Assembly: GCF_024228315.1 (NCBI RefSeq)
Contig: NZ_CP100454.1
Location: forward strand, 186,001-250,000
Direction: 5' to 3'
DNA length: 64,000 bases
DNA from: Halomarina pelagica
GTDB lineage: Archaea > Halobacteriota > Halobacteria > Halobacteriales > Haloarculaceae
Shown piece after piece: positions 46,109 through 54,541 of the stretch (position 1 is its first letter; every line of letters starts with the position of its first letter). Both the position numbers and the translations under genes were made by a program. The notes beneath the pieces are model-generated. The model did not search any database. It had not been told where the DNA came from and worked only from the letters and a program-made list of their open reading frames with translations.

Positions 46109-46507
46109 ATGAGCGAGGTCAACACAGTGTTCGATCGTCTCGGTGGTCACGAGGCAGTCGAAAGCGTCGTGAACGACTTCTACGACCGTGTCTTGAATGA
46201 CGAGAGCGTCATTCACCACTTCGAGGATAGCAACACGACGGAACTCCGGGCGCACCAAGTACAATTCATCTCGGCAGTAACCGGCGGTCCGGTCGAGTAC
46301 TCTGGAGACGATATGCGCGACGCTCACAGGGGAATGGGCATCACCGACACCGAGTTCGATGTCGTGGCAGGGCACTTGGATACTGCACTCGCTGAAAACG
46401 GGGTCTCCGATGAAGACCGTGAACAGGTTCTCGAGACGGTTGAGGAGTTGCGTCCCGAAATCGTAGAGACCACGGAGAATGGCGAAACGAGTTCGGCGAC
46501 CTCGTGA
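46109..46507 (+). CDS. Group 1 truncated haemoglobin
   Basis: 132 aa. FDRLGGHEAVESVVNDFYDR has the B10 Tyr25 in FYDRVL. DMRDAHRGMGI carries the proximal His73. Truncated haemoglobins bind oxygen and NO and in mycobacteria (trHbN) dioxygenate NO to nitrate. It follows norB by 96 bases on the same strand, which supports NO detoxification. A low-complexity acidic tail is typical of halophiles. Start at ATG 46109; upstream in-frame sequence is not conserved. Confidence 0.9.
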   Translation: MSEVNTVFDRLGGHEAVESVVNDFYDRVLNDESVIHHFEDSNTTELRAHQVQFISAVTGGPVEYSGDDMRDAHRGMGITDTEFDVVAGHLDTALAENGVSDEDREQVLETVEELRPEIVETTENGETSSATS

Positions 46508-46538
46508 CTACTCCCACGACTGAACAGTTATAGAGTCG

Positions 46539-47726
46539 TCACTCACCATACCGCTCCCGGAAGAGACTCAATAGCAGGTACGCGTACAGACTAGCACCGA
46601 TAAGGGCGAGAAATCGCCCGGTCACCGTGGCGACGTCAACCCCGACGAGTGATCCGTACGCCTCAAGACCGACGCCAGCTGCGAGACCCCCCATCGAGGC
46701 AAGCGCCGTTCGGTCGGTAGCGCCTCGGAACGTGCCGACCGCTGGCGGGTAGAACTGATAGGCGACGCCGACGATCGTGAGTCCGAGGAAGCCCAACAGG
46801 TTCAGTCGGTAATGAGCAATCGACCAGCCAGGAGACGCACCGACGAATGCGACGTGAGCGCCCAATGCAACGCCCACACTTCCCAAAATGACTCCAACCA
46901 ACGGCCCGTAGAGGCCGACTCGGCGACGCTCGGAGCGAAGAAAGAGGGAGACGTATGCGATGGCGAATCCACCAACAGCGATAGATTCCGCGACGGCACC
47001 AACCTGGAACCACGTCCCTCCCCAGAGGTTCCCGGCGACGAGTACGGGGCCGACTGCACCCGTGGTGAGGACCGCGATAACGAGCACCATCGGGGGCGAA
47101 CTCACAAGAAACCGCGGGAGGAGGCGGAAGCCGACCGCGAACACCAACAACGCACCGACACCGGCTGCGAGCAGGTGGCTCGCACCGGCCATCCCTCGTC
47201 CGGTGAGCGTCGGAAGAGCCGCCGAGACGGCGACCGTTTCGTAGGCACCAGCAACGAGGTAGGCGAGAACGACCGGGACGAACACGTTGGCGGCGCGGTC
47301 GACCCATCGGCGGTCGGTGTTGACCTCGCCAGTTCCCGTCTCGCGACCGGTGAGGTTGTCCCGGACCGTCCAGCCGACTGTGCCGACGAAGACGAGCGCG
47401 CCGAGCGCCCAGGAAACGGCACCGACGACGCCGACGACGGAGGGAATGTCACCGAAGGGCGCCACGGCAAGACCGACAGTACCGAGTGACAGCAGTGGGA
47501 GGCTCATGGCTGGCGCCCCGGGGTGCGTAAGCGTCCGGTCAAAGTATGAGGGGATGAGCGCGTACCCCTTTCCAGCGATGGTGTGAAGGACGAACCCGTA
47601 GAGTCCGAGGACGACACCCGAGCGGTGGGGAGCATCGACGAGCGCAGCGACCTGCCACGCAACCAGAAAGAGCGCGGCGACAGCTACGTGTCGCCGGGCT
47701 CCCTGGGAGACGCGTGCTGCACTCAT
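46539..47726 (-). CDS. NnrS-like polytopic membrane protein
   Basis: 395 aa, 11-12 helices. Histidines appear at helix positions: FVLHTIAGKGYALIPSYF, GASHLLAAGVGAL and SIAHYRLNLLGFLGLTIVGV followed by YQFYPP. This H-x-x-x-N-L-x-G-F-x-G-x-x-I-x-G-v-x-Y pattern recalls NnrS and the haem-copper/NorB fold without the full ligand set. NnrS proteins contain haem and copper and reduce NO stress. The position beside qNor and trHb fits. The family call is tentative. Confidence 0.6.
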   Translation of the reverse strand: MSAARVSQGARRHVAVAALFLVAWQVAALVDAPHRSGVVLGLYGFVLHTIAGKGYALIPSYFDRTLTHPGAPAMSLPLLSLGTVGLAVAPFGDIPSVVGVVGAVSWALGALVFVGTVGWTVRDNLTGRETGTGEVNTDRRWVDRAANVFVPVVLAYLVAGAYETVAVSAALPTLTGRGMAGASHLLAAGVGALLVFAVGFRLLPRFLVSSPPMVLVIAVLTTGAVGPVLVAGNLWGGTWFQVGAVAESIAVGGFAIAYVSLFLRSERRRVGLYGPLVGVILGSVGVALGAHVAFVGASPGWSIAHYRLNLLGFLGLTIVGVAYQFYPPAVGTFRGATDRTALASMGGLAAGVGLEAYGSLVGVDVATVTGRFLALIGASLYAYLLLSLFRERYGE

Positions 47727-48059
47727 GTACCGACATAGTCGAAACGACACCCGCTAAGCGTTTCCCTGTCTCCAAAGCCAGCAACACCCACAGACATCGT
47801 TGTCACGTTGGTCTGACGATTTCGCGTGCCTGCTGTCGGTGGTCATGGAATCAACCAGCAACGAACACCAGGCCAGCTAGGTGGAGGCGTTTGCAGGAAA
47901 GGCGGATGGGATCCAGACGTAGCTTTGGGAATCGGAGACAAGCAACCCTTTCGTGAATCATCATCCATTTCGAACACTATACTGGCATCGTGACAGAATC
48001 CACAAGACGGAGCGACTAATGGGTAGGTCAATCTACTGAGTGACAAGAGGAAACACACT
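47727..48059. other. Intergenic region with ferredoxin promoter
   Basis: 333 bases between the divergent NnrS-like and ferredoxin genes. A TATA-like ACTATACTGG lies near 47978-47988. No gene seen. Confidence 0.45.
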
Positions 48060-48305
48060 ATGCGAGTCGAATTCGATCGCGATACCTGTACAGGTATCTT
48101 CAACTGTGTCCATGAGTGGGAGAAGTTCATCGAGGACCGTGATGCAGGCAAAGCGACGCTCGTCGGGAGTGACGAAATCGAGGACGACCTCTATGTTCGA
48201 GACGTCCCCGAGGGCGAGGAGTTCGATGCGGAAATGGCAGCTCGTGTCTGCCCAGTGGACGCCATCACAGTCTATGATGATGAGGGCGAACGGCTGGTTC
48301 CGTAA
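48060..48305 (+). CDS. [3Fe-4S]-type ferredoxin
   Basis: 81 aa. Cysteines at 10, 16 and 64: C-x5-C near the N terminus and a late VCPVDAI. Only three, so a 3Fe-4S or a 4Fe-4S with an unusual ligand. A long acidic insert (about 28-55) separates them. It transfers electrons in the cytoplasm, for example to a redox enzyme. The neighbour is an orphan SdhB-like protein. Confidence 0.82.
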   Translation: MRVEFDRDTCTGIFNCVHEWEKFIEDRDAGKATLVGSDEIEDDLYVRDVPEGEEFDAEMAARVCPVDAITVYDDEGERLVP

Positions 48306-48384
48306 CTCGGTCACTCGATGCGGTCACGACGACTAGAGTGTACGAATCGAGTGGAAGAGAGAAGCCGACGTCCCACCGTTCCGA

Positions 48385-49257
48385 TTACCAGAATTTGAGA
48401 TTTCGCTTGATAGCCTCGCGTTTCATCTCCTGAATCTCTTCGGTGATCGGGATGTCCTTCGGACAGACCGTTGTACACGAAAACTGCGTATGGCACTGCC
48501 AGACGCCGTGTTCTTTGTCGAGGAGTTCCAGCCGTCGTTCTTGTGCATCAGCCCCTTCGCGTTCGTCCATGTAGAACCGATAGCCCTTGACGATCGCCGC
48601 CGGTCCAATGTATTCGTCGTCGGTCTGCGCCGGATTGCACGACGATGTACAGCAGCCACATTGGATACACCGGGAAGCCATCTTGATCTGCTCGCGGTTC
48701 TCTGGCGACTGCCGCTGCTCTTCTAGCTCACCGGTGGGGAGGTCGTCGGGCTGGAAATACGGTTCGACGGCCTCCATCCGTTCGTAGAAGTGGTCCATGT
48801 CGACGACGAGGTCTTTGATGACCGGCTGGTGAGGCAACGGCTCAACCCGAATGGGTTCGTCGAGATCCGAAATCTGCGTCTGACAGCCCAGTCGCTGTCG
48901 TCCATTGATGAAGAACCCGTCACTGCCACAGACGGCCATTCGACAGGAATGGCGGAACGTGAGCGACGAGTCGTACTGGTCACGCGCGTAGATGAGCGCA
49001 TCGAGGACTGTCATGCCCCGTTCGTAGGGGACGGCAAAATCGTCGAATCGGGGTTCCTGTTTGGCCTCGACATCGGGGTCATACCGAAACACTTCGAGCT
49101 GGATCGTGTCAGTGTCGGCATCGACAGCCCGCTCGGCTTCAGCCTGGGACTGAGCAGCCATCGCCCGCTCTCGTTTCCGCTCAAGCCGTCGCTGCTGGGG
49201 TGTCTCTTCGTCGGCAGATTCGGGCTTCGTCGGAGAGGATGACCGTTGAGAGCTCAT
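48385..49257 (-). CDS. Succinate dehydrogenase/fumarate reductase iron-sulfur subunit (SdhB-like), orphan
   Basis: 290 aa. The [2Fe-2S] ligands read Cys105, Cys110, Asp113 and Cys125. The Asp replacement of the third Cys is also known in E. coli SdhB. RCIQCGCCTSSCNP is the 4Fe-4S motif, and CHTQFSCTTVCPKDIP the 3Fe-4S one. An N-terminal extension of about 45 charged residues precedes the ferredoxin fold. No SdhA, SdhC or SdhD genes lie nearby. Instead it is translationally coupled (ATGA overlap, 49254-49257) to a cupin and next to the CGCGG-motif gene. It may be an electron carrier recruited to another enzyme. Confidence 0.85.
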   Translation of the reverse strand: MSSQRSSSPTKPESADEETPQQRRLERKRERAMAAQSQAEAERAVDADTDTIQLEVFRYDPDVEAKQEPRFDDFAVPYERGMTVLDALIYARDQYDSSLTFRHSCRMAVCGSDGFFINGRQRLGCQTQISDLDEPIRVEPLPHQPVIKDLVVDMDHFYERMEAVEPYFQPDDLPTGELEEQRQSPENREQIKMASRCIQCGCCTSSCNPAQTDDEYIGPAAIVKGYRFYMDEREGADAQERRLELLDKEHGVWQCHTQFSCTTVCPKDIPITEEIQEMKREAIKRNLKFW

Positions 49258-49583
49258 AGGTTTCCTTCTGGGGAGTCAGGACCATCCCGTTTCGCAGCGA
49301 GAACGAGCAACGCAGTACTGTCTGCCTTCGCAACTGGAGAGATCTCCTGTGCCCCATCGAAGTGAACTACATCGCCCTGATTCACCTGATATGGTTCCCC
49401 ATCGAGCTGGAGTTCGAGGCTGCCAGAGACGAGGTAAAGTACGATTTCTCGATCCGGATGCGCATGCGGTTCGACATGCTCTCCCTCGGAGAGGGTTAAT
49501 CGGATCGTCTTCGGTTCCTCACTGGGAAAGGCGTTCGCGTGTGGTGCCCCTTCGAGTTCTGATAGCGATTTGATGTGAACCAT
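49254..49583 (-). CDS. Cupin domain protein
   Basis: 109 aa single cupin. GEHVEPHAHPDREIVLYLVS is motif 1 (H-x-H-x-x-x-E), and the GDVVHFDGAQEI region corresponds to motif 2. A mononuclear metal site is likely. It overlaps the SdhB-like start by 4 bases and lies 64 bases downstream of the CGCGG-protein gene. Function unknown. Confidence 0.82.
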   Translation of the reverse strand: MVHIKSLSELEGAPHANAFPSEEPKTIRLTLSEGEHVEPHAHPDREIVLYLVSGSLELQLDGEPYQVNQGDVVHFDGAQEISPVAKADSTALLVLAAKRDGPDSPEGNL

Positions 49584-49647
49584 AGTGTTTGAATCGATGA
49601 GTGGACGGACTCACAGCCTGCTGCCGCCGTTCGCTGCGTTCGTGACG

Positions 49648-49974
49648 TTATTCGATGTGAGCGCGGACGACGTGGCCGCCACAGCCACATTGTTCGATAT
49701 ACTCCCAACGGACGTCCTCCGCCCCGAATCGCTCACTGAGAGCGTCATAGAGGTACGTCTCCGGGTGGCCATGCGCTTCGTGGGTAACGAGATTGACGTG
49801 GTGGCCACTGGTCGTGTGTTCGATGGCCTCGATCGCGTGTCGTTCGAGCAAGGATCGATCATCTGCGTACTGCGGCTTCTCGAGATTTGCCGACCACGAG
49901 TTATCGTGCGTGCGGTCGGTGACTGGTTCCGTGTCGCCGTGGCCGTGGTCGTGATCATGGGAGTGGCTTGCCAT
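49648..49974 (-). CDS. CGCGG-motif protein, putative radical-SAM-modified RiPP precursor family
   Basis: 108 aa. The C terminus carries YIEQCGCGGHVVRAHIE with CGCGG at 96-100. The N terminus is histidine/aspartate rich (ASHSHDHDHGHGD), a potential metal-binding tail. A compact alpha/beta region (SLLERHAIEAIEHTTSGHH, PETYLYDALSERFG) lies between. The haloarchaeal family with this motif is annotated as putative rSAM-modified RiPPs, but modification has not been shown in anything visible here. No radical SAM gene is in the window. Start at ATG 49974. The gene is followed by the cupin and SdhB-like genes on the same strand. Confidence 0.7.
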   Translation of the reverse strand: MASHSHDHDHGHGDTEPVTDRTHDNSWSANLEKPQYADDRSLLERHAIEAIEHTTSGHHVNLVTHEAHGHPETYLYDALSERFGAEDVRWEYIEQCGCGGHVVRAHIE

Positions 49975-50219
49975 ATTCGTCTGTAGGTTCGCTGGTATCA
50001 AAAGAAGTCGGGTGACGAGTCTCTGGCTAGATGGTGTATTGGGGAATTCTTCTCGTAGGTATGGGCATGCTAGTTGGCTGTGTCGGATAGCTCCTCTTAC
50101 AGGTAGCCCCGGGATGCAGACGACGCTCTTGGTACCAACGAGCCGTCCAACTCTTGCTTTTGATCGCTCTTACGCAAAGCTACGGAAAAGTCAGTGCATT
50201 CCGCCGACATCTAGCGGAT

Positions 50220-51197
50220 ATGTCTAAAACCCAGCCAGCCTTCGGCGGAATGCTTCGAAACCTAATCGACGACGGTATCTTAGAGCTTCGGACCGAGCCG
50301 CTCGACGCCCTCGTCGAGCGGCGTCTCAAGCAACTCTGGGAGCACACACCGTGCCCTCGCTGCGGAAATCGGACGATCAGAACGTGGGAGCACTCCGATC
50401 GTGTCTGGTGTCGCAGCTGCCAGTTCAAACCCGCCTACACCTACGGCACACCCTTCAGCGAGAAGGACCTCCCCGCAGGCGAGGTCCTTCTCGCGTTCAT
50501 TCTCTATGCAGATACCCTGCTCAGCATCAATCAAATCGCGATTGTGCTTGACCGCGCGTACAACACGATTCACACAGCAATTCGTGACCTGGAAGCCGCG
50601 CTCGAGCGCGGCTTCCCAATTGTCTGGAACCGTCTCAAACGACCGCACAGCGGCCCGTTACAAATCGATGAGAGTGGCAAAGTCTGCTCAGGATACAAGG
50701 GCCAAGACCCGCCGCGGCCCGGACGGGCTCGCGGCGGGTCGTCTCGAACTGGACGCACTCGATGGCAAGGACGTCACGGTGACCAACTGACGCTCGTCGC
50801 GGCCTGCCGCGACGAGCTCACTGTCATTCGCGCGAAGAAAGGAATCCGCTACGAGGGTGATCTTGGACCGGTAATTGAGGAGGCTGAAGACCTCTCCCAG
50901 CCACTGGGAGAGGTCTGGACCGACGGTCTCCAAGCGTATCGCTGGATGGAGTACGACCACCGGACGGTCGTTCACAAGGAGCGGTACGTTTCGCCGGACG
51001 GCGTCCATATTAATCAGGTTGAGTGCCTGTGGTCACTCCTGCATCCGTGGCTGCGGAAGTTCCGCGGCCTGTCCAAGCAAGGCTTGGAACAGGCCGCTCA
51101 TACCTTCGGCTGCGTTCGATCCTTGAACAGGATCGGCGCGTCGCTGTTCGCACTCATCGATTGCTTCGCCCTCCACCGTTTCCGTAGCTTTGCGTAA
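50220..51197 (+). CDS. IS1595-family (ISXO2-like) transposase
   Basis: 325 aa DDE-type transposase. The N-terminal zinc ribbon is CPRCGNRTIRTWEHSDRVWC and RSC. The catalytic core has IDESGK (first Asp), VWTDGLQAYRW (second Asp) and HINQVECLWSLLHPWLRKF with Asn/Glu. Start at ATG 50220 (SKTQPAFGGML). A start at 50154 would lie within the IS end. The frame is intact, so the element may be active. The nucleotide sequence contains seven inverted repeats with arms of about 10-15 bp (listed separately). The amino-acid sequence is conserved across them, so they are compatible with coding. Confidence 0.9.
   Translation: MSKTQPAFGGMLRNLIDDGILELRTEPLDALVERRLKQLWEHTPCPRCGNRTIRTWEHSDRVWCRSCQFKPAYTYGTPFSEKDLPAGEVLLAFILYADTLLSINQIAIVLDRAYNTIHTAIRDLEAALERGFPIVWNRLKRPHSGPLQIDESGKVCSGYKGQDPPRPGRARGGSSRTGRTRWQGRHGDQLTLVAACRDELTVIRAKKGIRYEGDLGPVIEEAEDLSQPLGEVWTDGLQAYRWMEYDHRTVVHKERYVSPDGVHINQVECLWSLLHPWLRKFRGLSKQGLEQAAHTFGCVRSLNRIGASLFALIDCFALHRFRSFA
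50298..51097 (+). repeat. Seven inverted repeats inside the transposase gene
   Basis: Perfect or near-perfect hairpins within codons: 50298-50321 (10-bp arms, loop CCCT), 50458-50494 (14-bp arms, 9-base loop), 50591-50616 (13-bp arms, no loop), 50706-50740 (11-bp arms with nested GCCCG/CGGGC), 50792-50817 (12-bp arms, loop CT), 50888-50916 (13-bp arms, loop CCA), 51064-51097 (15-bp stem with one bulge). Spacing is about 100-170 bases, except between the last two. Confidence 0.9.
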
Positions 51198-51266
51198 GAG
51201 CGATTCTGGTGTAGGACTCTGGCGGAGGCATCAGTGTACCCGCCTCGTTGTGGCGGAAACGATCTC

Positions 51267-52307
51267 CTATCGGCCGACGGTTGAGTCCACTCGCTCCTGG
51301 GCAAACAGGTCAAGGACGACCTTCGAGCCGCCGAGTATGACGGGGCCGACGAACAGGCCGATTGCCCCAAACAGAACGATTCCTCCGAAGATTCCCACGA
51401 CGATGGTCGCGACGTTGAGCGCGCCGCTCCGGTTGATGATCGCCGGGCGAAGATAGAGGTCCGAGGCGCTGACCAACGACCCGTAGACGAAAAGCAGTAC
51501 CGCTGCGGTGGGACGACCGATTGCGAACAGGTAGCCCGAAACCGGAAGCCAGACACCGAATGCCCCAACGAGTGGGAGCAACGTGAGGACAAACGTCGCC
51601 ACGGTCAAGAACACAACCCCCGGCATGCCAACGAGCGCCAATCCGATGCCGAGCAGTAGCGCCTGGACCCCCGCGACGGCGACGTTCCCGATAACGGACG
51701 CCCACATGAGGGCGTCGAGTTCTCTAAGCAGTTCCCGCTCCACACGATCAGAGAGCGGGACAATCGACCGCAGCCATGTGACGAACTGTTCACCGTCTCG
51801 CAATAACGCAAAGAGTACGAAGACCGTCACGGTGAGTCCGATCAGCACACCAGGGAGACCGCCGATGACGGTTACCGCACCGGTTGCGAGACGCTGCAAC
51901 CCGCCAGCGATTGGCTCTTGATATGTCGCATACAACAGATCGAGATCAACTACATAGCCAATGGTTTCGAGTCGATCCTGAAGGATGTCAAGACTGAGTC
52001 TCCCTTCTTGGAGGGCGGTTAGCAGCCCTAGTCCCTGCTGAATTGCGACTGTGAGGAGATATGCGACCGGGATGAAGAGGACAAATACCGAAAGCGAAAT
52101 GAGGGTGAGGGCAGCCGTAACTGCGCTCGTGTAACGTTCGAGCTTCCGTTGTGCGGGTGCAAGGACGTATGCGAGGACGATCGCGAGTAAGATATACTGA
52201 AGCTGTGTGAAAACGAAAAGTAGGCCGAGAACGCCGCTCACTATCGCCAAGACCGACAGTACAAGATGGTCCGAAAACCAATGCTGACGGTCTCCCTGTT
52301 TAGTCAT
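51267..52307 (-). CDS. AI-2E family transporter (copy 1)
   Basis: 346 aa, about 8 helices. It matches the AI-2E/PerM-like family: YILLAIVLAYVLAPAQRKLE, LLYATYQEPI, ELDALMWASVIGNVAVAG, GVVFLTVATFVLTLLPLVGA, RPAIINRSGALNVATIVVG and GPVILGGSKVVLDLF. It is closely related to the copy on the opposite strand at 55901-56938. The family includes sodium/proton antiporters and proteins once thought to export AI-2, so the real substrate is uncertain. Confidence 0.88.
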   Translation of the reverse strand: MTKQGDRQHWFSDHLVLSVLAIVSGVLGLLFVFTQLQYILLAIVLAYVLAPAQRKLERYTSAVTAALTLISLSVFVLFIPVAYLLTVAIQQGLGLLTALQEGRLSLDILQDRLETIGYVVDLDLLYATYQEPIAGGLQRLATGAVTVIGGLPGVLIGLTVTVFVLFALLRDGEQFVTWLRSIVPLSDRVERELLRELDALMWASVIGNVAVAGVQALLLGIGLALVGMPGVVFLTVATFVLTLLPLVGAFGVWLPVSGYLFAIGRPTAAVLLFVYGSLVSASDLYLRPAIINRSGALNVATIVVGIFGGIVLFGAIGLFVGPVILGGSKVVLDLFAQERVDSTVGR

Positions 52308-52573
52308 ATTTGATATAAAGACCCCTTCATTCTTGACTTATGTGTACAGAATCGAGCATCTGTGAATGGTCGTCATTGGCTTCGAGCACTGCCACAATTA
52401 AAACGGGTGCAATCACATCAAAGTGTGACTCAGCGACATTCAAACGATCGTACGATACTCCCTCGTGACATTGCAATCGAACGCCCTGTGAATCGCACGT
52501 AAAGAATCTACTAAGGCGCGGATGAGTCGGTGTCAATACCAGTCCTTTTCCGTTATTAGCGTCTCTTTTCGGT
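52308..52573. other. Intergenic region between divergent genes
   Basis: 266 bases, somewhat AT-richer than the flanks, separating the AI-2E copy (minus) and the SLC13 gene (plus). No conserved gene seen. Confidence 0.4.
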
Positions 52574-54445
52574 GTGTCTTTCTCGTTGAATTCTCTGGCA
52601 GTTCAGGGTTTGGCCTCGACGGCTGTGACGGCCGAGATGCTCGTCGTCTTCGCCCTCATTCTCCTCGCGCTCGTGCTGTTTGCGACTGAACGGTTCCCGA
52701 TTGATGTCACCGCCATCTTGGTGATGGTTCTGTTGATGGTGCTCGAGCCGTGGACGCAGATTTCCCCGCGGGAGGGAATTTCGGGGTTTGCTAACCCAGC
52801 AACGATCACGGTGCTGGCGATGCTCATTCTAAGTACGGGGATCAACCGAACCGGCCTCGTTCAGTTGATCGGCCGGAAAATGATCGCATTCGCCGGGACT
52901 AATCGGCGCAAGCAACTCGCCGCGACGATCGGCGTCACTGGGCCAGTCTCGGGATTCATCAATAACACGCCGGTCGTCGCGATTCTGGTCCCCGTCATCG
53001 CCGATCTCGCACACGAGGGGAAAACCTCGCCCTCAAAGCTGCTGATGCCGCTGTCGTTCGCGTCGATGCTCGGGGGGACGCTCACACTCATCGGGACGTC
53101 GACGAACATCCTCGCGAGCGATATCGCGGCGCAACTCGGGGCGGAGTCACCTGGCCTAGGGCTGCACGCGTTCGGGATGTTCGAGTTCACCAAACTCGGC
53201 ATCATTGTCTTCGCCGTCGGTGCCCTCTATCTCATGACGATCGGCGTTCGACTCCTTCCCGAACGAATCCCAGCCGACGAGGACCTTGTCGAGGAGTACG
53301 CCCTCCAGGAGTACCTCGCCGACGTAATCGTCCCGGCAAACTCGCCACTGATCGGCCAAACTGTCGGGGAGGCGCTCGGCGACGACGACCTCGATATCGA
53401 CGTGTTACAGCTGATTCGCTACGGTGAACGGTTCGACGAACCCCTTGCTCGAAAGGAGATTCACGAAAATGACACGCTCCGACTCAGGACGAACCGAGAG
53501 ACACTCAAGTACATCATAGATGCGGAAGGACTCACACTGTCGGGCGGTCCGCGAACCGAAGACGACCTGCATCCGGAGGAGGAAGAACCCATGCTCGTCG
53601 AAGTCGTCATCCCGTCGGGATCGTTCCTCGTCGGGGAAACGCTAGCGAGTTCGTCGTTCCGACAGCGCTACGACGCGAACGTGCTCGCCTTTCGCACCCG
53701 TGGTGACGTCGTCCGGGACCGATTCGAGGACATCCGTATTCGAGTCGGAGACACGATTCTCGTCCAAGCACCGCCCGACAGCCTCACACGACTCGTCGAG
53801 AACGAGGATTTCATCGTCGCCCACGAGTTCGACGAGGTGACCTACCGGAGCGAGAAAATTCCGTTCGCGGTCGGCATCATCGCCGGCGTGGTCGCACTGC
53901 CGGCGTTGAACATCTTCCCGATCGTCGTCTCAGCACTCGCTGGCGTCGTGGCGATGATCTTCACCGGCGTCCTCAAGCCGACCGAACTCTATTCATCCGT
54001 CGAGTGGAACGTGATCTTCCTCCTCGCCGGCGTCATCCCGCTCGGTATCGCCCTGCAGCAGACGGGTGCTGCGGCGCTGCTCGGCGATGCCGTCGCGTCG
54101 ACGGCGACGTTCCTGCCGGCGATCGGCGTCCTGTGGGTGTTCTATCTCGCGACCGGGCTGTTGACGAGCGTCATCAGCAACAACGCGAGCGTCGTGTTGA
54201 TGATTCCGGTGGCTGCCAATGCTGCCCAGTCGATCGGGGCGAACGCGTTCGCGTTCGTCCTGGCGGTCACGTTTGCAGCCTCGACGGCGTTCATGACGCC
54301 GGTGGGATACCAGACGAATCTCTTCGTCTACGGTCCCGGTGGGTACACGTTTTCTGACTTCATTCGGGTCGGCGCGCCGTTACAGTTCCTCCTCTCGATT
54401 GTCACCGTCCCCGGGATCGCGTTCTTCTGGGGCGTCCGCGTGTGA
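52574..54445 (+). CDS. SLC13/DASS-type permease with two RCK_C domains
   Basis: 623 aa. Membrane domain 1 (ILVMVLLMVLEPWTQISPRE, LAMLILSTGINRTGLVQLIG, VSGFINNTPVVAILVPVIAD with the S-G-F-I-N-N-T motif) is followed by two cytoplasmic TrkA-C/RCK_C domains (about 250-330 and 345-425, with DVIVPANSPLIGQTVGEAL). Membrane domain 2 ends with TSVISNNASVVLMIPVAANA. It imports dicarboxylates, sulfate or related anions with Na+. RCK_C domains bind small ligands, in some proteins c-di-AMP. A GTG start at 52574 is used; ATG 52637 is an alternative. Confidence 0.87.
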   Translation: MSFSLNSLAVQGLASTAVTAEMLVVFALILLALVLFATERFPIDVTAILVMVLLMVLEPWTQISPREGISGFANPATITVLAMLILSTGINRTGLVQLIGRKMIAFAGTNRRKQLAATIGVTGPVSGFINNTPVVAILVPVIADLAHEGKTSPSKLLMPLSFASMLGGTLTLIGTSTNILASDIAAQLGAESPGLGLHAFGMFEFTKLGIIVFAVGALYLMTIGVRLLPERIPADEDLVEEYALQEYLADVIVPANSPLIGQTVGEALGDDDLDIDVLQLIRYGERFDEPLARKEIHENDTLRLRTNRETLKYIIDAEGLTLSGGPRTEDDLHPEEEEPMLVEVVIPSGSFLVGETLASSSFRQRYDANVLAFRTRGDVVRDRFEDIRIRVGDTILVQAPPDSLTRLVENEDFIVAHEFDEVTYRSEKIPFAVGIIAGVVALPALNIFPIVVSALAGVVAMIFTGVLKPTELYSSVEWNVIFLLAGVIPLGIALQQTGAAALLGDAVASTATFLPAIGVLWVFYLATGLLTSVISNNASVVLMIPVAANAAQSIGANAFAFVLAVTFAASTAFMTPVGYQTNLFVYGPGGYTFSDFIRVGAPLQFLLSIVTVPGIAFFWGVRV

Positions 54446-54541
54446 GACGAACCGTCCTGCCCGAGATAGTCCGCCAACGTCACCACCTCCGACTGGAGGT
54501 GTTGTACGAACGTTGATTCACCTGGCCGTCGTGCTAGATGT

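Larger units (their letters stand above)
50163..51204 (+). mobile_element. Complete IS1595-family insertion sequence
   Basis: 1042 bases bounded by 26-bp perfect inverted repeats at 50163-50188 and 51179-51204, with ATCGCTCTTACGCAAAGC at the outer left end. The transposase gene fills it, and its stop lies inside the right repeat. No matching 8-bp target duplication flanks the ends as read, so the exact outer boundary may differ by a few bases or the copy was recombined. It lies about 190 bases upstream of the CGCGG-protein start. Confidence 0.88.

Noticed and set aside
50155..51212. Target-site duplication around the IS1595 element
   Set aside because: The 8 bases on either side of the 26-bp repeats do not match in any nearby register.
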